Assembly (NCBI GenBank): GCA_964525015.1
Contig: CAZGFY010000020.1
Coordinates: forward strand, 1 to 37,379
Origin: RGIG3102 sp964525015
GTDB lineage: Bacteria > Bacillota > Clostridia > Oscillospirales > Ruminococcaceae
Direction of reading: 5' to 3'
Length of the DNA stretch: 37,379 nucleotides
This document shows positions 7,954 through 15,869 of this stretch, piece by piece (the first letter of the stretch is position 1; each line of letters starts with the position of its first letter). The notes beneath the pieces were generated by a model, which saw nothing but the letters and a program-made list of their open reading frames with translations, had not been told where the DNA came from and did no database searches. The position numbers were made by a program, and so were the translations under genes.

Positions 7954-8199
7954 TTAAGCTATTGCTTCTTCGATAGCTAAAGCTAATTGATCAGGACAGC
8001 TCGTTGGTCTTGGACCACAAGTGATACCTTTCATTCTTTGTGCAGCTTCTTGTGCTGGCATTCCTTTAATTAAAGAAATTAATCCTTTAATATTTCCAGC
8101 ACATCCGCCTATAATTTCAACATCTTTTATGATGCCATCTTCGATAACTACAGTTGTGTTTCTTGCACAAGTTCCTCTGTTTGCTCTTGTATGTTGCAT
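7954..8199 (-). CDS. Four-cysteine TSCPD-domain protein (TIGR03905-type)
   Basis: 81 residues with the TSCPD signature: T-S-C-P-D-Q-L-A at 66-73, G-G-C-A-G-N at 31-36, and four conserved cysteines (C11, C33, C61, C68) that could hold a metal. Related TSCPD domains occur at the C-terminus of B12-dependent ribonucleotide reductase; the stand-alone form has no established function. GGGGGAAAA precedes the ATG. It is probably monocistronic, with its own terminator. Confidence 0.85.
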   Translation of the reverse strand: MQHTRANRGTCARNTTVVIEDGIIKDVEIIGGCAGNIKGLISLIKGMPAQEAAQRMKGITCGPRPTSCPDQLALAIEEAIA

Positions 8200-8313
8200 T
8201 TGTTTTCCCCCATTTTTAAATTCATAATAAAATCATATTTAAGTGATTGTAAAATATATTACAAGTATTCACTTACAAGATAATAACAAAGTTTTTCTTT
8301 TTTTTCAACACTT

Positions 8314-8330
8314 TTGTGAGTTTATCACAA
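8314..8330. promoter_or_regulatory. Crp/Fnr-like palindrome TTGTGA-N5-TCACAA
   Basis: A perfect 6-bp inverted repeat with a 5-bp spacer lies in the divergent region between the TSCPD gene and the dnaD operon. Its centre is about 62 bp upstream of the predicted plus-strand transcription start, a usual distance for Crp-type activators. The half-site resembles Crp (TGTGA), but the spacer is 5 rather than 6, so the assignment is tentative. Confidence 0.4.
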
Positions 8331-8348
8331 TTTTGTATATTTTTTTAA

Positions 8349-8377
8349 TTGACATATACCTAAAAACAATATAAAAT
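8349..8377 (+). promoter_or_regulatory. Predicted promoter of the membrane protein-dnaD-dnaC operon
   Basis: TTGACA, 17-bp spacer, TAAAAT. Predicted start near 8384, leaving a leader of about 45 nt. Confidence 0.65.
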
Positions 8378-8429
8378 TATACCTATACAATTTGTATGCT
8401 ATATTATAAACACTAAAAGGAGCCACTAT

Positions 8430-8750
8430 ATGTCACTTTACACTGTATATGCAGGTCTTGCATTAATTCATGCTTTTATCACCTGCAATTTCTTAATGTT
8501 CTTTATGAAAAAAATGAAAATGACTACAAACACAAAACTAATTACAACATTTGTAGTTTATGAATTGCTATCATTCTTTTTAGCAAGTGATATGCAAGGT
8601 ATTTTAAACTTTGATGTTTCAAAATTTAATGCTATTTTATTTGCACTATATACTTTATCTGGAATTTGTGTAACTTTAGGACTTGCTGCATATCACCACA
8701 GAGGAACACTTGCTCAAAAATTCTCTCAAAGAAAACAAAGAAAAGGATAA
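8430..8750 (+). CDS. Small membrane protein upstream of dnaD
   Basis: 106 residues with about three hydrophobic segments (residues 4-25, 36-53, 68-88) and a basic tail ending in a Lys/Arg-rich run. I do not recognise the family. AAAGGAG precedes the ATG. The stop is 5 nt before the dnaD start, so it is the first gene of a three-gene unit with dnaD and dnaC. Whether it helps to place replication proteins at the membrane or merely shares a transcript cannot be told. Confidence 0.75.
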   Translation: MSLYTVYAGLALIHAFITCNFLMFFMKKMKMTTNTKLITTFVVYELLSFFLASDMQGILNFDVSKFNAILFALYTLSGICVTLGLAAYHHRGTLAQKFSQRKQRKG

Positions 8751-8754
8751 TTTA

Positions 8755-9654
8755 ATGAAGTTTCAGCTACTTAAACAAGAGTTTAAAGGAGTTCAAGTTC
8801 CAAAAATTGTATTTGAAAACCTTAAAACAGCCCGTGAAACAGATTTAAAAGTTATTTTATATGTTTTAAATAGTAATGTAACTGACCCCGTGGTAATTAG
8901 CCGAGAATTAAACTTGAATATGATTAGTGTTCAATCGAGTTTGCTTTTTTGGACTGATGCGGGGTTACTTCTTTGTTTAGATAAAGACGAAGAACTTAAA
9001 AAGATAAAAAAAGTAAAGCTTACATCTCAAGACATTATAAAAATAAAAGAAACTGTTCCAGAAATATCAATATTAATAAAACAAATTCAAGTAATTTTTG
9101 GTAGTACTTTAAATGAAAAAAGTATTATAAAATTTGTTGAATTGTTTTTAGAGGAAAATATTCCAATAGATGCAATTATCACACTTTCATATTATTATAA
9201 TACTATTTATAAGCAAAACCCTAATTATATTGTAAAAGTTGTGTCTTCTGCTAACAAAAAACATAAATTTTCAAGTGGAGAAAAAGCTGAGGAATATATA
9301 GAATTAATAGAAAATAGAGAAAAACAACAAAAAGAAATTGCAAATTTATTTAATTGTAGTAGTGATAGCTTTAATACGGCTGAAAAAACTATTATAAATT
9401 CTTGGTACGAAAAATTAAATTTTTCTTTTGATATGATAGAAAAATCTTTTGAAGTTGCAGGCAGTAATGCTGATATTAAATACTGTAATGGTATTTTAAA
9501 GAATTGGAATAGAAAAAAATACAAGAATATCTCTGATTTAGAAAAAGAAGTTTTAAACAGTAACGGTTTTGATAAACAAACGATAATAAAACCAGAAGAT
9601 GATTTACTGTTAAAAGCAGCTTTAACAGTGCCAACTTTTTTAGAAGGAGAATAA
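8755..9654 (+). CDS. DnaD/DnaB-domain replication protein
   Basis: 299 residues. The N-terminal part looks like the winged-helix oligomerisation region of DnaD. The segment from about residue 207 (A-E-K-T-I-I-N-S-W) to Y-C-N-G-I-L-K-N-W is the DnaB_2/DDBH2 domain, with its Y-x-x-x-I-L-x-x-W motif. These proteins remodel the origin and help to load the replicative helicase in Firmicutes. I chose the ATG at 8755, preceded by AAAGGA; a longer frame from 8683 overlaps the upstream gene and lacks a ribosome site. It lies directly before dnaC, which supports the role. A dnaD symbol is likely but not certain, since dnaB-like paralogues share the domain. Confidence 0.88.
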   Translation: MKFQLLKQEFKGVQVPKIVFENLKTARETDLKVILYVLNSNVTDPVVISRELNLNMISVQSSLLFWTDAGLLLCLDKDEELKKIKKVKLTSQDIIKIKETVPEISILIKQIQVIFGSTLNEKSIIKFVELFLEENIPIDAIITLSYYYNTIYKQNPNYIVKVVSSANKKHKFSSGEKAEEYIELIENREKQQKEIANLFNCSSDSFNTAEKTIINSWYEKLNFSFDMIEKSFEVAGSNADIKYCNGILKNWNRKKYKNISDLEKEVLNSNGFDKQTIIKPEDDLLLKAALTVPTFLEGE

Positions 9655-9657
9655 TTT

Positions 9658-10608
9658 ATGGCTGAATTTAATAGTCTTTTTTTTGCAAATGAAGTATTAG
9701 AAAAAAGAAAACAGCAGTCTTTTTTTGATTTACAAAAAAGAAAAGAAAAAATTTTTAAATTAATCCCAAACTATCAAGATATAACCTATGAGATAACTTC
9801 GCTTGGAGCTTCTTTAGTGCTCGCTAAAATGCATAAAAACGAAACTGAGGCAAAAAAACTAATGCTTGAAATACAAGAGCTTGATGCAAAACAACATCAA
9901 CTTTTAGAAAAACATGGGTTTACAAAAGAATATTTAAAGTCCCAGCCTTTTTGCAAAATCTGCGATGATACTGGATATAAAGATGGCACCTTATGTAGCT
10001 GTATGGTGAAAGAAAATGCTCGCCAAAAACAAAAGTATCTTTCCTCCCTATCACCAATGCCCCAAAAAAGATTTATTGATTTTGATGTAAATTTATATCC
10101 AAATGATATAAATGAAGATGGGACTAATTCTTTTAATCATATGAGCAAAATTTTTGAATTCACTAAAGAGTATGCTCAAAAATTCTCACCTAATTTTAAA
10201 GGAATTTTAATGATGGGCACTTCTGGGCTTGGAAAAACTCATCTTGCATGCTCAATTGCAAATGAATGTATCGATAGAGGTTTTTCTGTTATATACACTA
10301 GTGCGCAAAGCCTATTCAATGTTATTGAGCAAACTAAATATTCTGATAGCGAGCTTTTAGAAAGCATTAGCGAATGTGATTTATTTATCCTTGATGATTT
10401 AGGAAGTGAGTATCTAACTCATTATGCAATTTCAAGTTTTTATAATATAGTAAATAATAGAACAATTAAAAATCTTCCTACTATCTACACTTCTAATTTA
10501 AAAACTCAAAATGAAATCTATAAAAAATACCCAGAAAAAATAGCCTCTCGAATAATAGGGCAAAACCACACTCTTATTTTTAAAGGCAGTGACAATAGAT
10601 TAAAATAA
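9658..10608 (+). CDS. dnaC: DnaC/DnaI-type helicase loader ATPase
   Basis: 316-residue AAA+ helicase loader. The N-terminal helical region contains a small cysteine cluster (C99, C102, C113, C115) that probably holds zinc, as in DnaI-like loaders. The ATPase part has Walker A G-T-S-G-L-G-K-T at 187-194, Walker B L-F-I-L-D-D at 242-247, sensor T-S-N at 278-280 and a possible arginine finger at R298. An IstB-type transposition helper is unlikely because there is no transposase and the gene follows dnaD by 3 nt. The AAGGAG ribosome site lies in the dnaD 3' end. Naming varies between dnaC and dnaI. Confidence 0.9.
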   Translation: MAEFNSLFFANEVLEKRKQQSFFDLQKRKEKIFKLIPNYQDITYEITSLGASLVLAKMHKNETEAKKLMLEIQELDAKQHQLLEKHGFTKEYLKSQPFCKICDDTGYKDGTLCSCMVKENARQKQKYLSSLSPMPQKRFIDFDVNLYPNDINEDGTNSFNHMSKIFEFTKEYAQKFSPNFKGILMMGTSGLGKTHLACSIANECIDRGFSVIYTSAQSLFNVIEQTKYSDSELLESISECDLFILDDLGSEYLTHYAISSFYNIVNNRTIKNLPTIYTSNLKTQNEIYKKYPEKIASRIIGQNHTLIFKGSDNRLK

Positions 10609-10648
10609 AAAACATACTTTCACTTATCTTAGTGAAAGTATGTTTTTT
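10607..10648. terminator. Bidirectional intrinsic terminator after dnaC
   Basis: An 18-bp stem (AAAAAACATACTTTCACT with AGTGAAAGTATGTTTTTT) begins at the dnaC stop codon. T runs exist on both strands, so it can also serve the convergent gene at 10715. Confidence 0.9.
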
Positions 10649-10714
10649 AAATTTATTATAATAATCAAGCTATTATTATTTTATATCTAAAGATATCTTT
10701 ACTAGTTATAAAAT

Positions 10715-11308
10715 CTAATCATCAACTTTAACCATAGTTATAGGGCTAGTCATTCGGTAGATGGTTTTAGGTGCGGTATCTGGGTCTACTCCATAAACAG
10801 GCTGAGATGTAATATAATAAACCCCATCTTCTTCATAACTTTCAAAATGCCTATTATTCATAGGCATCAACATAATTCCTACAAAGAAAATTAAAACAGT
10901 AAACATAATCATTAAGACAGATAAGAATCCTGACAATAAAATTTCAAGCAAAGAAGAACGCAAAATAATTAGAATTACAATATTCATAATAAACGCACAA
11001 GCTAATGCTAAAAAAGCATTTCTTGAAACAATACCTAAAATCAATACTGGGATTCCAATCACTAGTGGTAGCCCCCAAACTATAATGATTGATTTTTTAC
11101 CTATTTTTGCATAATGAATTCGAGCTAATTTTATATAGAGTAAGCTAAATAATAATATAAACGAAAAGAAAAACATATCAAAACTAATCATACCACCCAT
11201 TATATCAAAGTAAATTTCAATCTCAAATAACCACAAAACTGGGCAAATCAAACATATTATAAAAAAAATAATAATTCCAATATTAAGATAAGTTGTGTAC
11301 TTTTTCAT
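10715..11308 (-). CDS. Hypothetical multi-span membrane protein
   Basis: 197 residues with about five hydrophobic segments in the first 150 residues and a hydrophilic tail containing Y-E-E-D-G-V-Y-Y-I-T-S-Q-P-V-Y-G, which looks like a small extracytoplasmic or cytoplasmic domain. I do not recognise the family. The ATG at 11308 has a GGAG site seven bases upstream; an earlier in-frame ATG at 11323 has none. It follows prfB on the same strand with a gap of about 50 nt and no clear terminator, so read-through is possible. Confidence 0.7.
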   Translation of the reverse strand: MKKYTTYLNIGIIIFFIICLICPVLWLFEIEIYFDIMGGMISFDMFFFSFILLFSLLYIKLARIHYAKIGKKSIIIVWGLPLVIGIPVLILGIVSRNAFLALACAFIMNIVILIILRSSLLEILLSGFLSVLMIMFTVLIFFVGIMLMPMNNRHFESYEEDGVYYITSQPVYGVDPDTAPKTIYRMTSPITMVKVDD

Positions 11309-11359
11309 AATTTTCTCCAACAATTTAGCTACTAGATTACAGTATTACTTATTCTTTAT

Positions 11360-12472
11360 CTAACTTTCGCTCTTACTATCCTGCTTTAAATAAGCATTTA
11401 AAAAACCTTGGATGGCTCCGTCCATAACCATATCTACTCTTCCATCTTCGTAGCCCGTTCTATGATCTTTAACTAGGGTGTAAGGCATAAATACATAACT
11501 TCTTATTTGGCTTCCCCAAGCTATCTCCTTTTGAACCCCTTTAATATCTTCTATTTTTTCTAAATGCTCTCTTTCTTTAATTTGAGCTAATTTACTTCTA
11601 AGCATTTTCATTGCAAATTCTCTATTTTGTATCTGACTTCTTTGAGTTTGGCAAGAAACCACAACACCTGTTGGGATATGAGTAATTCTTATTGCACTTT
11701 CTGTTTTATTAACGTGTTGTCCACCTGCCCCTGATGCTCTATAAGTGTCAACTCTTAAATCTTCACTGTTTATATGCACCTCTACATCTTCATCTATTTC
11801 CGGCATAACTTCACAAGATGCAAATGATGTATGGCGTCTGCCAGAAGAGTCAAATGGAGAAATTCTAACTAAACGATGAACTCCATTTTCACCTTTTAAA
11901 AACCCATAAGCATTACTACCTTCCACTGAAAATGAAACTGATTTTATTCCTGCCTCATCTCCATCTAGATAATCAATAACGCTAGTTTTATATCCTGCTT
12001 TTTGGCAATATCTTGTGTACATACGATAAAGCATTTCTGCCCAGTCTTGGCTTTCTGTTCCACCAGCACCTGCATGTAGAGTTATAATTGCATTTTTAGC
12101 ATCATATTCACCAATTAAAAGCGTTGATAATCTTAAATTTTCTATGCTTTTAGCTAGAGTTTCGCTAGTTTGTTTTATATCTATCTCTAGCTCTTCATCT
12201 TCAAATTCAGTGTAAAGGTTAATAAGTGTATCTAAATCACTTTGAAGGGATATAATATTATCTACCCCTTCTTTTTTATCTTTTAATACTTTTAATTTTG
12301 CAAAAATCTCTGTTTGTTTTTCTTTATTTGACCAAAAATCTTCCTGCTGTGTATGCATTTCAAGTTCATCTATTTTTTCTTGTAAAACCTGATAATCAAC
12401 TGCATCTTTTAAGTCTTTTATATCTAAAAGACTATCATTTACCTGTTTTTTATACTCATCAATTAAAATCAT
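11360..12472 (-). CDS. prfB: Peptide chain release factor 2 (no programmed frameshift)
   Basis: 370-residue RF2, which releases peptides at UGA and UAA. It has the S-P-F stop-recognition tripeptide at 205-207 and the catalytic G-G-Q at 250-252. The whole protein is read in one frame: D-L-K-D-A-V-D-Y-Q spans the site where most RF2 genes have an in-frame UGA and a CUUUGA slippery stretch, and neither is present. The autoregulatory +1 frameshift is therefore missing. AGGGGT precedes the ATG. A promoter lies at 12516-12543. Confidence 0.96.
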   Translation of the reverse strand: MILIDEYKKQVNDSLLDIKDLKDAVDYQVLQEKIDELEMHTQQEDFWSNKEKQTEIFAKLKVLKDKKEGVDNIISLQSDLDTLINLYTEFEDEELEIDIKQTSETLAKSIENLRLSTLLIGEYDAKNAIITLHAGAGGTESQDWAEMLYRMYTRYCQKAGYKTSVIDYLDGDEAGIKSVSFSVEGSNAYGFLKGENGVHRLVRISPFDSSGRRHTSFASCEVMPEIDEDVEVHINSEDLRVDTYRASGAGGQHVNKTESAIRITHIPTGVVVSCQTQRSQIQNREFAMKMLRSKLAQIKEREHLEKIEDIKGVQKEIAWGSQIRSYVFMPYTLVKDHRTGYEDGRVDMVMDGAIQGFLNAYLKQDSKSES

Positions 12473-12515
12473 TATTTACCCCTAATTTTCACATTTATAT
12501 TTTATTATATTATAT

Positions 12516-12543
12516 ATTATACCAAATCTTTCTATCTAGTAAA
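12516..12543 (-). promoter_or_regulatory. Predicted prfB promoter
   Basis: Minus strand TTTACT, 16-bp spacer, TATAAT, predicted start about 35 nt upstream of the ATG. Confidence 0.55.
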
Positions 12544-12560
12544 GAGAAAATAATTAAATC

Positions 12561-12589
12561 TTTACTATTTTATTAAAATACGATATAAT
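12561..12589 (+). promoter_or_regulatory. Predicted promoter of the RING/DUF2628 gene
   Basis: TTTACT, 17-bp spacer, TATAAT. It is back-to-back with the prfB promoter, and the two -35 boxes share the same sequence. Confidence 0.55.
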
Positions 12590-12640
12590 TAAATTTAACA
12601 ATTTTTTCAAAACATATTTAGAAAGGAACACAAATATATT

Positions 12641-13555
12641 ATGTTTAATTACACAAACATTAAGTGCGAAATATGTAATGAAGCCTTTACAAATGATAGT
12701 GATGTTGTTGTTTGCCCTGATTGTGGAACACCTTATCACAGGCACTGTTATAAAGATAAGGGTGAATGTCTTCATAAAGCTGAGCATAAAAAAGGATATG
12801 AATGGGAAAACCCAAATAATAAAAAAAATGATGATTCACCTAGTGTGAAAATCGATATTGTTTGCCCTAGTTGTGGATATATAAACACTAGCGAGGCAAC
12901 CTCTTGTGCATCTTGTGAGCGTGAATTTACAGAGCTCAGTGACGATATAAAAGAAAATATCACAAATTCTTTAAATCCTGAAACAATGGCAAATAATAAT
13001 ATCCCAACTGTTTCAACTCCATTTCCAAAATCTCCTCTTGATTTTATTCAGCAATTAAACAATGATTTAAGTAGCGAGATTGATGGAGTTTTAGTAAAAG
13101 ATATCGCAATTTATCTCGGGCCTAATTCATATGAATATATAAGAAAATTCAAAAGAATGCAGGAAGATAAAAAATATCGCCCATTCTCACTAGTTGCATT
13201 TTTATTTGGCTGGCCTTTCTTTTTCTATCGCAAATTATGGAACTTAGGGCTTATTTCATTTATAGTATCAATGGCATCCTCTTATTTTCTTCGTGATACC
13301 CTTATTAATCCTGAATTAGTACAAACTAATCCTATTTATCAGTATATTGCTTTAGGAGCAATTGCATTTTCTGTTATTCTTGGATTTGTGGCATATCCTG
13401 CTATTAAAAGCAAAACTATTAATGATTTAAAAGAATACAAAAATTCAACTAAATCTAAAGATGAATATTATCGTATTATCAGCCAGAAAGCAGGCCCTAG
13501 CAAACTCGTTTTATTTATTGGACTTTTATTTTGGATTTTTAGCATATTTGGATAA
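12641..13555 (+). CDS. Prokaryotic RING-finger / zinc-ribbon / DUF2628-like membrane protein
   Basis: 304 residues in three parts. Residues 9-45 match a prokaryotic RING-finger family 1 module: C9, C12, C25, C28 with C-G-T-P-Y-H-R-H-C (28-36) and C43/H45. Residues about 75-95 form a zinc ribbon (C-P-S-C...C-A-S-C). The C-terminal 130 residues resemble DUF2628: a basic lead, F-L-F-G-W-P-F-F-F-Y-R, and three or four membrane helices. The protein is thus a membrane anchor with two cytosolic zinc modules. Related proteins occur in many Clostridia and have no proven function; ubiquitin-ligase activity should not be assumed. A short gap of 44 nt to galU suggests co-transcription. AAAGGA precedes the ATG. 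Confidence 0.85.
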   Translation: MFNYTNIKCEICNEAFTNDSDVVVCPDCGTPYHRHCYKDKGECLHKAEHKKGYEWENPNNKKNDDSPSVKIDIVCPSCGYINTSEATSCASCEREFTELSDDIKENITNSLNPETMANNNIPTVSTPFPKSPLDFIQQLNNDLSSEIDGVLVKDIAIYLGPNSYEYIRKFKRMQEDKKYRPFSLVAFLFGWPFFFYRKLWNLGLISFIVSMASSYFLRDTLINPELVQTNPIYQYIALGAIAFSVILGFVAYPAIKSKTINDLKEYKNSTKSKDEYYRIISQKAGPSKLVLFIGLLFWIFSIFG

Positions 13556-13599
13556 AAATTAATTTTAATAAAAACTTAATATAAGGAGATTTTTTCACC

Positions 13600-14466
13600 A
13601 TGATAACAAAAGCCGTTATACCAGCCGCAGGCTTTGGAACAAGAGTTCTACCTGCTACAAAAGCAATACCTAAAGAAATGCTACCTATTGTAGATAAACC
13701 TAGTATTCAATATATTATAGAAGAATGTGTTAAAAGTGGAATTACTGATATTTTAATTATAACTTCAAGAAATAAGGCAAGTATTGAAAATCATTTTGAT
13801 AGAAGCCCAGAGCTTGAAAATTCTTTAAATAAACCTGGCAAAGAAGATATTTTAGAAGAAGTGAAATCCATATCTAATCTTGCAAACATCTATTATCTAA
13901 GACAAAAAGAAGCAAAAGGGCTTGGTCACGCTATTCTTTGTGCTAAAGAATTCACAAAAGATGAACCATTCTTAGTTTTATACCCAGATGATATAATTTT
14001 TTCAAAAACTCCAGTTGCACAGCAATTAATAAACGCTTATAATGAGCATCAAAAATGCTGTGTTGGAATAAAAGATGTTCCTCTTGAAATGATTAGCAAG
14101 TATTCATCTTTAAAAATTGAAAACATTAAAGATAATCATTACAATGTAACTGATATGATAGAAAAGCCAAAACTAGGAAGTGAATTTAGCCTTTATTCTA
14201 TTTTAGGAAGATGCCTATTAGATAAAGATATCTACCCAATTTTAGAAAACACAGCCCCTGGTGCTGGTGGAGAAATCCAGCTAACCGACGCTATGGCAGT
14301 TTTAGCTAGAGAAAACAAAATGGTTGGCGTTGATTTTGAGGGAAAACGCTTTGATATGGGAAATAAGCTTGGAGTTTTAATGGCAAACGTTGAACAAGGA
14401 CTAACCCATAAAGAAGTTGGAGAAGAATTTAAAACTTACTTAAAACATTTAGCTAGCACTTTATAA
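13600..14466 (+). CDS. galU: UTP-glucose-1-phosphate uridylyltransferase
   Basis: 288-residue nucleotidyltransferase making UDP-glucose from UTP and glucose-1-phosphate for envelope glycans and galactose use. The nucleotide loop A-A-G-F-G-T-R is at residues 9-15, then P-K-E-M-L-P-I-V-D-K-P; G-L-G-H-A-I-L-C-A and Y-P-D-D-I-I follow, with E-I-Q-L-T-D-A late in the protein. Length is typical of bacterial GalU. A GGAG ribosome site precedes the ATG. It is probably read with the upstream RING gene; I see no strong terminator after it. Confidence 0.95.
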   Translation: MITKAVIPAAGFGTRVLPATKAIPKEMLPIVDKPSIQYIIEECVKSGITDILIITSRNKASIENHFDRSPELENSLNKPGKEDILEEVKSISNLANIYYLRQKEAKGLGHAILCAKEFTKDEPFLVLYPDDIIFSKTPVAQQLINAYNEHQKCCVGIKDVPLEMISKYSSLKIENIKDNHYNVTDMIEKPKLGSEFSLYSILGRCLLDKDIYPILENTAPGAGGEIQLTDAMAVLARENKMVGVDFEGKRFDMGNKLGVLMANVEQGLTHKEVGEEFKTYLKHLASTL

Positions 14467-14699
14467 TATACATAAATCAAACTATTCCTTGATTTAGAAT
14501 AACTGATATAATGAAAACTAGTTTCAAAACTTAAAATCTAATAAATCTTAGGCTAGCTCGGATTACCTAAGTAAGACCAGATTATATGGTGTTGACATTT
14601 TGTGGTTTTGGTGGTATAATAAATCGCTGTTTAAATTTTAGACAGTTCCTTGCTCTATAATAGTTATAGGGCCTAAAGTCCAAAAGGAGGTAAAAGAAA
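14467..14699 (+). promoter_or_regulatory. galU-rpsF intergenic region with perfect consensus promoter and structured leader
   Basis: TTGACA at 14592-14597, 17-bp spacer and TATAAT at 14615-14620 form an exact sigma-A consensus for the rpsF operon. The leader of about 73 nt can form two hairpins: CTGTTTA with TAGACAG at 14626-14644, and GCTCTATAA with TTATAGGGC near 14652-14672. AAGGAGGT precedes rpsF. S6:S18 leaders that autoregulate this operon are known, but I could not match the known motif. Upstream of the promoter, CTTAGG (14547) and CCTAAG (14566) form an unexplained inverted repeat. Confidence 0.75.
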
Positions 14700-14978
14700 A
14701 TGAACAAATATGAATCACTTGTTGTTATCAGCACAAAACAAGAGGAAGATGGTATCAAATCTCTTGTTGAAAAATTCAAAACTTTAATTGAAGCTAACGG
14801 TAACTTAGTATCTGTTGATGAATGGGGCAAGAAAAAACTTGCATACCTAATCAACAAAGAAGCTGAAGGTCATTACGTTTTATTCACATTCGAATCAAAC
14901 GCTAGTTTCCCAGCTGAACTTGATCGTGTTTACAAGATCACTGAAGGTCTACTTCGCACAAACATTATTGCTCTTTAA
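14700..14978 (+). CDS. rpsF: 30S ribosomal protein S6
   Basis: 92-residue S6 (starts MNKYESLVVIS), with W-G-K-K-K-L-A-Y in the middle and Y-K-I-T-E-G-L-L-R near the end. It binds 16S rRNA as a pair with S18, which is encoded two genes downstream. It has a strong ribosome site and heads the conserved rpsF-ssb-rpsR operon. Confidence 0.97.
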   Translation: MNKYESLVVISTKQEEDGIKSLVEKFKTLIEANGNLVSVDEWGKKKLAYLINKEAEGHYVLFTFESNASFPAELDRVYKITEGLLRTNIIAL

Positions 14979-14997
14979 TTTTTAGGAGGTATTTAGA

Positions 14998-15465
14998 ATG
15001 AATGTAGTTTGCTTACTAGGCAGATTAACTCAAGAACCAGAACTTCGTCAAACACCTAATGGCACAAGCGTTTGCAGCTTTTCAATAGCTGTTAATCGTC
15101 AATTTGCTAGCCAAGATGGTACAAGACAAGCAGATTTTATAAACTGTGTAGCTTGGCGACAAACTGGTGAATTTATCTCAAAATATTTCCATAAAGGAAG
15201 TATGATAGGTATTAATGGCTCCATCCAAACAAGGCAGTATCAAGATAAAGATACTGGAAAAAACAGAACTGCATTTGAAATTGTTGTTTCAAACGCTCAT
15301 TTTGCAGAAAGCAAAGGTTCTGGTACTTCTATGGCAAGCCCAAGACCTAATAACACAATGAATGCCCCAAGTTTTGAGCAAAACAATCAACCTTCTTCTT
15401 TCTCAACTGGCGATTTTGATGATTTTACAGCAATTGCTAGTGATGAAGGAGATTTACCGTTTTAG
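14998..15465 (+). CDS. ssb: Single-stranded DNA-binding protein
   Basis: 155 residues. The OB fold covers residues 1 to about 105 (starts MNVVCLLGRLTQEPELR), then a Ser/Asn/Pro-rich linker, then the acidic tip D-E-G-D-L-P-F that recruits partner proteins. It protects single-stranded DNA in replication and repair. AGGAGGT precedes the ATG. The place between rpsF and rpsR is conserved. Confidence 0.96.
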   Translation: MNVVCLLGRLTQEPELRQTPNGTSVCSFSIAVNRQFASQDGTRQADFINCVAWRQTGEFISKYFHKGSMIGINGSIQTRQYQDKDTGKNRTAFEIVVSNAHFAESKGSGTSMASPRPNNTMNAPSFEQNNQPSSFSTGDFDDFTAIASDEGDLPF

Positions 15466-15492
15466 TTTTTAAGAAAGAGAGGATTTTTAACT

Positions 15493-15744
15493 ATGGAAAG
15501 AAACGATAGAGATTTCAAAAACAAAAATGTTAAACGTGGCCGCAAAAAAGTTTGCAGCTTCTGTATGGATAAAGTTGGCGTTATCGATTACAAAGATACA
15601 GCTAAATTAAGAAAATACATTTCTGAAAGAGGAAAAATCGTTCCAAGACGTGTTACTGGCACTTGTTCTCAACACCAAAGAGAATTAACAGTTGCTATTA
15701 AAAGAGCTCGTCATGTAGCGCTTCTACCTTATGTAAACAACTAG
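15493..15744 (+). CDS. rpsR: 30S ribosomal protein S18 (zinc-binding form)
   Basis: 83 residues with the S18 core G-K-I-V-P-R-R-V-T-G-T and C-terminal L-L-P-Y-V. C21, C24, C58 and H61 form a complete potential zinc site, so this is the zinc-binding variant rather than the cysteine-free one found in many Firmicutes. It partners S6. It is last in the operon, followed by a terminator. Confidence 0.96.
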   Translation: MERNDRDFKNKNVKRGRKKVCSFCMDKVGVIDYKDTAKLRKYISERGKIVPRRVTGTCSQHQRELTVAIKRARHVALLPYVNN

Positions 15745-15754
15745 TTTAACCTTT

Positions 15755-15782
15755 AAAAGCACCGATTTTCGGTGCTTTTTTA
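15755..15782 (+). terminator. Intrinsic terminator of rpsF-ssb-rpsR
   Basis: An 11-bp stem (AAAAGCACCGA with TCGGTGCTTTT), 3-nt loop and T run, 10 bases after the rpsR stop. Confidence 0.93.
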
Positions 15783-15822
15783 TTTTTGTTTATTTTTACA
15801 TAAAAATTTTATTAAATATTAA

Positions 15823-15851
15823 TTGACATATTCCTCACTTTATGTTATTAT
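15823..15851 (+). promoter_or_regulatory. Promoter of the riboswitch-controlled operon
   Basis: TTGACA, 17-bp spacer, TATTAT. Predicted start near 15858, about 12 nt before P1 of the riboswitch. Confidence 0.7.
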
Positions 15852-15869
15852 CTATTACATAAATAAAAG

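Noticed and set aside
8241..8274. Imperfect inverted repeat AAGTGA-TTGTAA with TTACAA-GTAT-TCACTT upstream of the TSCPD gene
   Set aside because: The arms are broken by a four-base bulge and the place has no clear promoter; not strong enough to call an operator.
9658..10608. IstB-type transposon helper instead of DnaC
   Set aside because: No transposase or terminal repeats; the gene directly follows a DnaD-like gene and has the DnaC/DnaI cysteine cluster.
12554..12787. Minus-strand frame of 77 codons
   Set aside because: It overlaps the RING-coding region and its promoter; no ribosome site or homology recognised.
14474..14495. Possible galU terminator AAATCAA/TTGATTT
   Set aside because: Short AT-only stem with no T run after it.
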